Assembly (NCBI GenBank): GCA_025330725.1
Contig: JAIWND010000003.1
Location: forward strand, 124,001 to 188,000
Source: Chlamydoabsidia padenii
Lineage: Eukaryota; Mucoromycota; Mucoromycetes; Mucorales; Cunninghamellaceae
Reading direction: 5' to 3'
Length of the DNA: 64,000 bases
Each line of letters opens with the position of its first letter. Within the stretch, counting starts at the first letter, position 1. Shown here one piece after another: positions 28,641 to 42,500 of the stretch. The notes beneath the pieces were generated by a model. It saw nothing but the letters and a program-made list of their open reading frames with translations. It did not search any database and was not told the origin of the DNA. The translations under genes and the position numbers were made by a program.

Positions 28641-30238
28641 CGGTTGAGTGTGTTAATTGGAAGCGGGTTCTTTTTTTGTTTCAATGAATTTACCTGGAAG
28701 AGAGAGAGAAAAAGCAAGAAACCCTGCCCTTTGTAAAAAATGAATAAATCGTGAGACCCTTAGCGGAATTTGAAAATGACGAGGGGGGAGGCTTTTTTTT
28801 ACGAATACTTAGTGATTACTCCTTTTTTATGCTTAAAAAATCTCATGTAATAAAAAATGTATAGCTCTGTTACCTATATCTATCCTTCACAATGCATGTT
28901 GACATTGGTGATTTACAGAGGCAGAAATGTGGCTGTCTCACTGGGCTTGAATGAAATTACCAGTTTGAAAATGTCGCGGTTTAAAAAAGACGAGGCAAGG
29001 ATGTGCCTCCTCCCACACCAGATTACTGCCATATAAGCAACAAATTAAAATTAGTGTGTCAATAAAACCCAACGATTGTATTTGTTGGGTGACTTTTTGC
29101 AGGATTTGCATGCTTGTTTATATTTTTGAAATGCATCTCTTTCTATGGTATTCTATAACCTAGTTGTAGTACGCCTAGAAAGATTTGCAGAATAATGTCC
29201 TTTCATCTATTAATATTACTCAAAGAGGATATACTAAAACCCATACATACATAGATCAAAAAGGGGCAGATGTAGTTTGTTTCTTTGTACAAGTAAAGCA
29301 CCTTTCCCTTTTATTGAAGCGGCGCCTAAATATCATTTACCTTGTTTGTTCCCTTTCATTGTAATGTACGACCCATCCTTGTGATCTACTCATTGTGATG
29401 AAAAGAAGAAGAAGAAAAAAACTATTCTCAAGACTAGATGGAAATGATAGAAATGAGTACTGTCTTCTGTTCTTATATTTTTTATGATTTCAAAGCCTCG
29501 CTTAGCATTACCCTCGGTCGGATCGGATGGAAGGCTATTTCATTCAAGAGGTGCGGAGAAGATGCAAAGTGCTATTCTCGGATCCTATTCGTTATTTAGG
29601 GTGATTGGACAAAGTTTTATCCTTTTGAATGTGCGTCTATGTGATTTGTATGTCTGTGTCACCTAGTAAAGTGATACGCCTTGGCTCTTTATTTTTATTT
29701 TTAAAACACTCCGCCCTTTTTTGCTTCTTTCTCTTTCTCTTTCTTTTTACTTTTTTTATTTTATTTTATTTTATTATTATTACTATTTGCTCCACACCCC
29801 AACTCTACAAAACTGGATTACTTTAACTCGCAACACTGCCAGTCTGCCACGACAAGTGGACCTGCTTCACCTTCTACTCCATTATTACCACTTTCGAAAT
29901 TAACCATCTCTACAACATGTAACGAAAAAGGATTACCCTCGCCTCCCAACCTATACCAACGACGGCGATCTTCTCTTCAGTACTGTTATCAATATACAAG
30001 ACGACCCTCTTTACCAAGACATGCATTCTTTCTGTACCCTGTTGAAGGTGACAACAATGTACCTTCATCACCAGCACCACCAACATTACGGCATAGCACC
30101 TCTTCTTCCACTCAACATACCTCGTCTCCTTTGACACCAAGTACCATAGACTCGAACGCATCATCACCAGTACGTGGTAACAATTCACTGACTTTGGCGT
30201 CCACCTCCCTACCTACACAGTCACTGATACGACGAACC
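28641..30238. other. Gene-poor region upstream of response regulator
   Basis: Mostly AT-rich without recognisable genes. From 29705 to 30238 a Ser/Thr/Pro-rich frame is open and in phase with the response regulator but contains no ATG, so part of this stretch is probably coding and joined to an unseen upstream exon. Confidence 0.45.
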
Positions 30239-30906
30239 ATGCTCATACCAAAATCGCCAACTTCACCTACTCTTTGGAAACGACCTCATTATTTCAATTA
30301 CACCACACCTTTAACACCCAATACTGAAACCAGCCTCAACAGTAAATCTAACCACAACGATAACTACAACAACAACAATCTTCGCGTCCTTTTGGTTGAT
30401 GACAATGATATCAATCTCCAAATATTGGCCAAGGCACTCAAACGACACATGGCGGATGTCTTTGAATATATGGATATGGTATCCAGTGGTGAAGGAGCGA
30501 TTGAAAAGCTACGACAACATACTTATGACTTGATCTTGATGGATATTGATATGCCGGGATTGAATGGGATTGATGCTGCTAGTTGGATTCGTCGCGGTCA
30601 TCATCAACAATTACAACTGGAACTGGATCATTATCAATTGGGCCATGTCTTGATTCAAAACAGGCGTGCACCTATTGTTGCTGTCACCACTAATATGTCC
30701 ATGGAATGGAAAAAGGCGTATTTGAAGGTTGGAATGGTAAGTTTATAGAGGGGGGAGGGGAATCATGTCATTTGATGGACTTGGCAACTAAATCTCTTTT
30801 GTTATAGAATGGTTGTCTTCCAAAACCAATTTCTCCTATTATTCTACGGAATTCTTTAACTCAAGTCCTTATGTATGGATCCTATTGGGACTATTCCTCT
30901 TCCTGA
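30239..30906 (+). CDS. Response-regulator receiver-domain protein (5' end uncertain)
   Basis: Exons ending at 30736 and running 30808-30906 encode a phospho-receiver domain: acidic pocket VLLVDDND, phospho-acceptor aspartate in LILMDIDMPGLNG, switch threonine in VAVTTNMS and conserved lysine in CLPKPIS. Such domains receive phosphate from a hybrid histidine kinase/HPt relay; fungal examples are Ssk1/Mcs4 and Rim15-type regulators. The start given is the first in-frame ATG (30239). The frame is open back to 29705 with a Ser/Pro-rich composition, so the true N-terminus is likely longer and supplied by an upstream exon. No output domain follows: the protein ends 33 residues after the last intron, as in Ssk1-like regulators. 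Confidence 0.78.
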
Positions 30907-31670
30907 TACATTAATCATTCTTTGTCTACTTTGTATTCTAATCTTTTACCATCATTATCATCATTAGTATCATCATTAGTCATATAGCCATTTATATTGT
31001 ATATACTCTCTCCCTTTTACATATTATGATATCATAATCAACATCATCATCATCCATCCTATAAAACTATCATCACTTTTTATCCAATAAAACGAACACA
31101 ACTCTTTTTTTTTTATATCCTATCATATCATGCCATCACTGCCTTTTTTTATATTGTCCGATTCGTCATCCACCTTCTTGTCCTACGACCCATGAAGCAA
31201 ATGCAGGAAGATATACATTTATGGTTTTTAAAGTAATACATTAAAGGGTCTTTTATTAATGTTTGATATTGTCAAAGATAAAGGAGGAGGAGGGGATATA
31301 ATCTATTATATGTATGATACTAATCTAATATGGGATCTGATATAACAAATAAAGAGTATATCTATTAACACCAATTCGGATGTGTTTGCACGGAAGCTGA
31401 ATTCAAATGGGAATTGTCTGCTGGGGAGGATAATGATAATGATGTTGGTTCCAAGTTCCATTGTCCTTTTTGTTGTTAATTTACCTTTTTCATCCAAAGA
31501 TCAGTCCATGTAGAGACGGATTATAATCCATACATGGGCTGGTTTAAAGGATCATTACTAAAATAAAAAAGTTAGTATCTATCCCCCCCCCCGTTTTGAT
31601 CTTGCTTTACTTTTACTTACCATGTTGATATACTATTATGTAAGCAAGTGAGACGGATAACCGGCCTAAT
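30907..31670. other. Intergenic region 3' of response regulator
   Basis: AT-rich with scattered CATCAT repeats and AATAAA signals (near 31087). No gene supported. Confidence 0.4.
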
Positions 31671-31940
31671 TCATGCTGGAAGTTTGATCGACCGGTATAT
31701 TGTGGTTGGTATTTGTGGCCGTTGTAAATTTCCCCCCAAAGAAGTGATTACTCCGCCAATGTTGAAATTCCCTGCAGCCGCAACTTCGTCGGTAGTAAAC
31801 AGGTAAACCCAAATAGGACCATGGGAATTGATATCACCATTAACTTGCATATACCCTTCACATTCAACACCACCAGTGGCCGTGAGGTTGCCGCCTATAA
31901 TAAGATCGTACTTTGCAGTGGTCATTTCCAAAGGCTTCAT
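31671..31940 (-). CDS. Short Gly/Asn-rich beta-repeat ORF of unknown identity
   Basis: Eighty-nine codons contain repeated G-G-N/x turns (YDLIIGGNLTATGGVECEGY, MQVNGDINSHG, AAAGNFNIGGVITSLGGNL). Such spacing is seen in bactofilin-like and 'choice-of-anchor A' beta-solenoids. The frame continues a little upstream of the ATG (IQVGGEMKP), so it may be the end of a larger, disrupted gene. No domain assignment is secure. Confidence 0.28.
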   Translation of the reverse strand: MKPLEMTTAKYDLIIGGNLTATGGVECEGYMQVNGDINSHGPIWVYLFTTDEVAAAGNFNIGGVITSLGGNLQRPQIPTTIYRSIKLPA

Positions 31941-31944
31941 TTCA

Positions 31945-32834
31945 CCGCCGACCTGGATTTTTCATGACCTTCAGGAGTTCAGCCAGAAGAGACAACATTA
32001 TCATTTTAAGGAGCAGCACTATCATCATCATCACCTTGAGGACGACCAGTAGGAGTATGAATCGGCGAGTTGTCGTATTCCAGTTGCTTGAGAATATAAA
32101 AATTAATAAACACCTTGGTCTTGATCGCCGCATTTCGGACGTATACCACCAATTCAATCGTGTTGTCCCGGAATGTCGCCTTGTCATCACCTGTCAGTCG
32201 AAGGAGTTGACCCAGACCCACCTTTCTGGTTGACAATGTGAAGTTGGGCCCGAAGATGTTGTTGAAGATGTCCGCCTTGGTAGCAATGTGATCAGGGCAG
32301 TGTGGTGATTGTGAGCTGGTGTGAGGGTGTAGTACTTTATTGTTTTCATAACACCGCTATCGTACACACACGTTGGGTAAGGCCGCACATTTTCGTTCCG
32401 TTGTTGTTGTTGCAAGTTAGCCGCACCTGCCACCTTTTGCGCCTTTACTAGTGTTTTGTCAGAGTCAGATAGTTGTTGCTTGTTGGTTCTTGGTGTTTTT
32501 ATAAAATTACATAGTGGTTAGTGGAAGATTTTTATAGAGACTTGAGGCCTTTTGATTCACTTATCAGCTTGGCCTTGTCTGTCTCGTTGGTTTAGGGAGC
32601 AATGGTGGGATCTACCATCAAGATGACCAGCTTCACCACACTTTGAGCAGATTTCTAAAAGAGTGAAAAGAATTGTTAGTGTTAGAGTGTGGTACTTAAC
32701 ACGAGAGGGACCAGGACTGCCAGCTTCAGCCACGTTAGCCGTTCAGCTTTATTATGCTTCAACTTTAGAATGATTGCTTTAGGAGTCATACCCTCGAAAG
32801 GATCATAGAAGATTTCAGTGATTTCAGAAGACAT
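31945..32834 (-). pseudogene. Zinc-knuckle ORF, probably transposon-derived and frameshifted
   Basis: The piece starting at the ATG 32834 (MSSEITEIFYDPFEGMTPKA) is followed, after a plausible intron, by a zinc-knuckle-like segment CSKCGEAGHLDGRSHHC at about 32640-32600. A region running to CPDHIATKADIFNN and FGPNFTLSTRKVGLGQLLRL comes next, ending in NTIELVVYVRNAAIKTKVFI. The last two parts need a frame change near 32300. Gene pieces combining a CCHC-like finger with this kind of tail are common in Mucoralean repeat families, which is why I suspect a mobile-element origin. The exact family is unknown. Confidence 0.35.
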
Positions 32835-35946
<3,112 letters not shown>

Positions 35947-36438
35947 ACAATGATCTATTTAGTTATAATATCACTCCCTTTTTATAATAGTCTCTAGTTT
36001 TATTTAATCATCCTCTTATTCCATCTTGTTATAAATATGTAATACATAAAAAATAAAAAAAAATAAAAATCTCATGACCTTTGGGTCTTTTGTATCTTCT
36101 TCATCTATTCCATGTGGATTGACTTTTATGAATAGGGCATGAATGTCGGGATTTGAATTTTTACATAAGGAAAAAGTCCAATTCGAATCACAAATACAAT
36201 AGAGCATCAACAAATGTTTACTTTTAAAATCCTTTATTTCGCTTTTTTTGAATACAAAGGAAAATAGTTTTCCATATTGTCTTTACAAGAGAATGCTCTT
36301 TCAATTTGTGCCCATCAGGTAAATGTGCCATTAGTTGACCTCCATGACGGGATTTGAAATCTTTTTTTTTTCTTCAAGTGACTTTTTTTCCCGCTTCAAA
36401 TTTCTTTTCCTTTCTTTCTCTCCTTGATCTATTCAGCA
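35947..36438. other. Intergenic region PGM / FCF2
   Basis: Short 3' UTR and promoter DNA. Two inverted exact motifs CGGGATTTGAA lie at 36147-36157 and 36348-36358. Confidence 0.5.
36348..36358 (-). promoter_or_regulatory. Recurrent promoter motif (inverted) upstream of FCF2
   Basis: CGGGATTTGAA is the reverse complement of TTCAAATCCCG and lies 80 bp upstream of the FCF2 ATG. Confidence 0.5.
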
Positions 36439-37585
36439 ATGGTTGTAACCACCCGTCGAGCAGCGGCTAAACTGTTGAACACTACTACAACAGATACAAC
36501 GGAATTCGATAAATCAACAACTTTCAAATCAATGATCAATCAAACCAAGAATGATACCTCAAGAGACAACAAGGCAGATATAGAACATAAGGACGAAGAA
36601 GGAAACACCAGCAACGAAGAAGAAAGTGACGAAGACGAAGACGACGACGAAGAAGAAGAAGAAGAAGAAGGAATCTCTAGTGATGAAGATGACGACGATG
36701 ACGACGACGACCTAAACGAACTACTGAAGAAGGCTCAATTGTCTCTACGTGCTCAACAAGTTAAAACCTTGGACAGTGGGTAAAGTCGTTGTATATATAT
36801 AAAAAAAGAACTGTCGCCTTTATCCACAGAAACAAGACACTCATTTGTCTTTTAATATGATTCCTTTTTTAGTGACAACACAAACCAGAAAAATGGATCC
36901 CTCAAGTAAGTGACCACACACACACACACACACAATTGGGATGTTTACTAACCCTCTGTGATATAGATTCCCTAAACTGCAACCAGGTATATCAGTAGGC
37001 AACGAGCTTTACATCAAGGCGAAAAAGAATGGGGTATCAAAATTGTCTCCTCAGGTAGTGGAAGTGGTCGACAAGGACGAATCATCAAAGAACAACAAGG
37101 CACTGGTGACTTTGCACAAGATCAAACAAGAAACTGCACCTTTAACAAGAAAAGAACGACAGCTGGTAAGACCTCCCCCAATGCCCCAAACGGGTGATAT
37201 ACTAACTTCTCTTTGGACATAGGAACGGGAAAAGACCACAGGCAAAGGATGGTTTGATATGCCGTTGGCCGAGGTGACACCAGAAATCAAGCGGGATTTG
37301 CAGATTCTCAAGATGCGACATGTATTGGATCGAAAACGGCATTATAAAAAGATGGGTAAAGGTCCAGATCCAAAATACTTTCAAATGGGTACGATTATCG
37401 AAGGTGCTACCGAATTCTTCTCATCGCGTATCAACAAGAAAGACCGAAAACGAACCTTTGCTGAAGAATTACTGTCTAATGATGAATACACTAGTTATTA
37501 TAACCGCAAATACTTGGAAACTCAAGAACGTAAAACTTCTGGTGGTAAAAAACATTACAAGAAATTGAAGGCCAAGCGATCTTGA
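36439..37585 (+). CDS. FCF2: rRNA-processing protein Fcf2 (Tdif2-like)
   Basis: Four exons (36439-36779, 36873-36905, 36967-37165, 37223-37585) give 311 aa. The first half has a long acidic run of Asp/Glu after residue 50. The C-terminal half is the Fcf2 domain: GKGWFDMPLAEVTPEIKRDL, QILKMRHVLDRKRHYKKMGK and PKYFQMGTIIEGATEFFSSR, ending in a basic tail KHYKKLKAKRS. In yeast Fcf2 is an essential nucleolar factor of the early small-subunit processome, acting at sites A0-A2 of pre-rRNA. The acidic-then-basic layout and the domain position agree with the family. Confidence 0.93.
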
Positions 37586-37953
37586 ATTACACATCCCACC
37601 CCCTTTCATTTATATGTCATATATAATCATCATCATTACCTACTATCCATCTAGTTTAGACCCCCTTAATCTAGCCCATAGTCATTCATCTTTTTTATTC
37701 ACATATTGTATTCATTATATATATCACTCAATAAAACAAAACTTTTACTGAATCATTAATTAATGAAATCACTACTATTTGATGGAACATCTTATTATGA
37801 ACGTTGGGTCATTCTACTTCCTTTGATGTGATGCTTTGGATACAAGGCATATCATATCTAAAGCGTAACTTTAATTTTGAAGTAATTAGTGGGCGAATGA
37901 CAAATTCAGTTAGCGATAATACGGATATAAGTGGTTCATGCAACTTACCATTA
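37586..37953. other. Intergenic region between FCF2 and TnpB-like relic
   Basis: AT-rich, with AATAAAAC poly(A)-type signals near 37731. It adjoins the 3' side of the minus-strand nuclease relic. No gene seen. Confidence 0.4.
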
Positions 37954-38669
37954 CTACATTACACCTCCTTCTTGTGGAAGGCAGTGACCCTTATTTTTTC
38001 TCCAAGAATTGTTGCCACCGATCAAGTACTTGAATAAAATTTGTACTGTTACTGTTGATGATGTAAAAGTTGGGTAATCGATATTGGTCGCCATTTTGTA
38101 CATCCCATTCTTCAAAATGTTTATTGCTGCATGTTGATCCCGCCCCCGCGAACCAAATCCACTTTTTTTCTTCCAATGCAATCAGAGTTGATACAGACTA
38201 CTATTCCTGAATTCAGTTTGGTGCTATTCCGCCGCCGTAGGTGAACAACCCGAGAATCACAGAGACAACATAGTTCCGATGTAAGGTATTCATGCTTTTG
38301 CCGCAAATGCATAGGCCTTATTGTTTTCCGTACCATAGTTTTGCTTCTTGATTCATGGGGATTGGTGATAGAATGTGTGTAAAAGATATCTGTATTGCTG
38401 ACTTTCATGCAAGGTCCCAATGTAAACATGGTGCTGATCGTCTTGGTTTTTATGCACTTGTTCAATCTCTGACAGATATCCTTCAATGGTTTGCTCCTTT
38501 TTTTCTTCATCACATGGCGGCAATAGTCGGTTCTTGATTGGCTACTGATTCTTTTAGCTCGGATATCTTTGGAGTGGACCTTCATCCACTTGTGTGCTTG
38601 CTTTTCACCATATTTATCCATTTCGTCTTCCAGGGATGCGTACAAAACAATGTAGTACTCACATTTCAT
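37954..38669 (-). pseudogene. TnpB/Fanzor-like nuclease relic (frameshifted C-terminal half)
   Basis: On the minus strand, the frame ending near 38121 reads KHEYLTSELCCLCDSRVVHL and VVCINSDCIGRKK. The adjacent frame continues SGFGSRGRDQHAAINILKNG. Together they form the end of an OrfB/TnpB-type protein: a CxxC...CxxxxC zinc ribbon inserted before the RDxxAAxNI motif that carries the last RuvC aspartate (here the usual Asn is His). The switch between frames falls in an A run near 38165, so the gene is disrupted. Only about 200 codons upstream are recognisable and no RuvC-I or -II motif is clear. Eukaryotic TnpB homologues of this type (Fanzors) are known in Mucoromycota. Confidence 0.6.
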
Positions 38670-39575
38670 TGTTCACAATAACGAGATTTGATTTATGCAA
38701 GTGAAGGCGGTGTTTCAAGTTCAGACCCCGATTCTGCATGAATTTCCCAATCCAGCAAACCAAGTGCCGTTTCCAGGGGTAGCCTAGGAGAGGAGCAATT
38801 CACGTTTGAAAAAAAAAATCCAGAGTCTTTTCATCATGATATGGTTTCCATGGCCTACCCAACAACCCCTGATTATGCAGATTCAAATCCAGATTCAAGA
38901 AGATACCGATATCAGTAAAGCAGCTTAGTAGCCATAAAACTAACTATACATTCTATAAATCCTTCATGATTAAATTATTAAAGTTAATACTTGAGTACTG
39001 CTATCAGATTGTACCTTATATAAATACTATTATGTTTTATCTTTCTATAAAGGACATAACACAGTCTCAAAGTATTTTTTACCTCTGTTTCTTACTTCAT
39101 TCGATCTATCTCAGTTACAACAACTTCCATGACAACCGTCGAAAGAAAGAAAGAAAAAGGGATTAGTTCAAGTTCCTTCATGTTGATTGACTGTTCGTCA
39201 TAAATGACAGATGTTGGCAATATGCTATAGTGTCTGAATCGCCACTTTAATCATTAGCATCTGTTGGGCAATGTCGAGAATAGTGGACTTTCCAGCTCAA
39301 GGGTGGACGGGTTCCGAATCTGATTTGCCCTTTGTGGGTAATTTCCATTATGTGATCTGTATGAATGAAGCTGTTTTGTCACTGTATTCATATCACATAA
39401 TCCCATCAATCCAAGCATTGCATCATCCCAGCATTACAAACAATTTAAATGTAGAGTACAAACCAAAAACGACGTTTGTACCCAGAGTGTTTATTGATAA
39501 ACTAAAATAAAGATAATACAAATGATAACTGTTGCCTTCTAACTAATCTACACTACATATAAAATAAGAGTCATC
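38670..39575. other. Gene-poor region with dispersed-repeat fragment
   Basis: Contains part of the 14-kb tandem-repeat unit at about 39198-39268 (GATGTTGGCAATATGCTATA, then CACTTTAATCATTAGCATCT). Otherwise AT-rich. It is the 3' flank of the Vps10 gene. Confidence 0.5.
39198..39268 (+). repeat. Dispersed copy of the 14-kb repeat unit
   Basis: Matches the interior of the tandem units around 14240-14300 over about 70 bp with a few substitutions. Confidence 0.6.
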
Positions 39576-42500
39576 CTACAATTCCGAAGCATCGCTATCT
39601 TCTTCAGCATCATAATCATCCAGTAATACATCCGTGTCATCTTGGTCCAAAGGACTATACCGTGTACCACCACCGAGGAAGGCTGGAAGACGGATATGTC
39701 GGAATACATTCCAATCTGCCAGAGAATGAGGTACTTGTATTCTTGAGATCAAACCAACCAAAGCAACAGGGATAATGACAATAGCTGACACAAATGCAGT
39801 GACGGCTGGATGAGATATAAAATCGTTTCTAACATTCGCCGCAGAGTCAGGTAAACGGATTGATCTATTTATAAACAAAGATTAGAGTGAATGGGCTCTG
39901 AAAATAAGCATACATGATGTTTTTTTCTTCTTCTTACCCAAGGCGTCCTTGATGGCGGAAAACATGTCGGTATCGGAGGCATCCAAAGATGATAGCAGCA
40001 CCAAAGATAGGAGCAAACAAGTAGACTGTCCAATGTGTACCACCGCTTCGACCAGGACAACGAATTCGTTCACCTTCTTTATCCAATTCTTTACCGCCTT
40101 GGCATGTAGATGCTGCAATTTTTCGATATCTAATATATACATTTTCATTAATAAAGTCAACACAAAGTATTTCTTTTTTTTTTTCTTTACCCTGTGGGAT
40201 AGTAGACAAAGTCCATAGTACCATCACATTCAGGTATCGCAGGCTGGAATCCAGGGACCAAAACACATTCATTCTTTCCATTCCGCACAAAGTTAAAATC
40301 GCTAAGAAAAAAAAAAATTAGCTTGTATACACCATCATTCTACTATACTTTCTTACCATTCATAATCCTCCGCTGCACAGGTACAATTTCGGACCACTTC
40401 CTTGGGTTGGACTAACTTTTCACCAATATAGCAATTGCGGTCTTGAATTCGGCGGTAGTATTTAGTCTACGGTATGAAAAAAAAGGTGTGTGTGTGTGTG
40501 GGGGGGGGAGGGGAGAATTGTTAGTAACAGGTCGGATTGAGACATGTATCATACTTACTTCGCGACCAAAGAGACATTGTTCACCTCTAGTATCTTCGGG
40601 ACTCCAAAGTTCAAAGTCATCATCATCTTGGTTCTTGATATCTAGTTTGCATTGAGTAGGGTGTATGGCGCTAAAGTCGATATGATAGGCTACAGTTTTA
40701 CTGCCACCACGTTCCGCACCAAAGATAACATATTTCTGGCTTGTTCCATCAGGTTGTGTGATAATGTCTTCCACCTTCATTCGATCCTTCCTCTTGGCGA
40801 ATTCATAGGTCTTCCACGTTAAACCTTGATCAGTGGTATATCTATATAAATAATCAACTAATTAGTAAACATGGCATCCCCCCTTTTGTTATATTCAACT
40901 TACTTGACTTCGTTAGTTTCATCTTCATCATCCACAAGCATCAATAGAGCACCTTGGTCGGCAAATTCCCAAATATGAGCACCTTTGTAAATTTCATTCC
41001 AGGTTTTACCAGCGTCCCGAGTTAAAAACATATCACCATCTTGATAGGCGGAAAGAGAAGATCCGACATTACCGACACCTACCATTAATCCAACCGCACT
41101 GGAAGAGCTGAAAAGATCCCGAGTGTTCCGCCGCTCAGAGTAGCTGTGGAGATGTAAACTACAGCCTTCTTTGTTGTCACCACACTTGAAGGGTTCCTTT
41201 TTGCTGTCCACCGAAGGAGGAGTCATTATTCGCCAGCTCCGACCAGCGTCGGCAGTCAATCGGGTCACCAGTTTCTTGGGGTCATGCATGTTCGCTTGAT
41301 CGACGTTGCTTACTTGATTAGCCAAAGCGATCCCCTCAATACCTTGCATCTTTTCAAAATCGACAATACCCATTTCATTGCGGTTAGCATCTTGAAGAGA
41401 CATGACAAAGTAGGTACCATTAGAGTTCGAAGTGAATATATTGCCGTATTCAGAGCCTTTATGAGTGTTGGTTGATACATGGATCCACATACTGTTTGCT
41501 GATTCCATGATGGTGAATGCTTCGGGTGAGATACTGAATGATTCCGGGAATGATGCTTCGGCAAAGGTTTTTCCATCCATGCTAACATGAAGCCGAAGTT
41601 TGCTGCCACCATGTTGAGCCACCGCAACCACCATATACTTGCCAAAGACAGCCACGCCAACCATATCGTCAAATAAGTATTGCTTGGATCGGAAGTGGTT
41701 GGTAGAGGATACAAATTGTAGTTGATTTGCAAAGAAGGTGCGTTGATTTCCAGTTTTGTCGTGGTATTCTTCGCAAAAGATAGAGTCGTGTTCAGCCAAT
41801 TCGATACCGCCGTCTCGACCCCAGATACAGCTTCGGATGTAGGTGCCAATAGATTGCCAGTTTTTGCCGCTGTTGTGTGAGTAGAAGGCTTCAGAGTGAC
41901 ATTCTGATGACATGAAGGTATCACATTTAGTTTCACCAATAAAAATCAAGTATTCCGGTTCATCACGGTGGAAGCTGAGAATGTTGCCGAGAATGTTGCT
42001 GAGAGGTTCCAAATGAGTCGTAAATTGATTAAAATTGCTGCCACGATCCTGGGTGACAAAGTGCGTTAGTCCCTTGGTCATAAAGTAGGCAGTCTGTTCG
42101 TGATGGGGATTTTGATATATAGCAATCACTTGATGATCGTCAAAGATTTGGATCCATTGGTTGCCATCATCGTCGCTTCGCCATACTTTGTTGTCTGCCG
42201 TTCGCACAATCACCCGGTTGGTATCAGTAAAGTAGATGTAGTCAACCACACGATCAGTAAATTCCATCCTAGTACTTTGTATTTGTCCACCTTCACCACA
42301 GTCCCAGTCCTTTTCGCCTTCTAAATTGACACCGCCATCACAGGTACTCTTTGAGTTCTTCTTGTATCCAGATCGGCCGCGGAATTTGTCGCCAGGTTTG
42401 CAGATTGAAGGACGATCAGGATGTCGGTTGAGATATTCACATTCACCCTTTTCGTTTCTCCAGAAACCAAAGTCACTATATGATAGAAAAAAAAAAAAAA

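Noticed and set aside
29484..29666. 60-codon ORF upstream of the response regulator
   Set aside because: No recognisable sequence; it could be a first exon but no junction could be justified.
31300..31500. Minus-strand frame near 31.4 kb
   Set aside because: Short, AT-rich, no conserved features; treated as a 3' flank.
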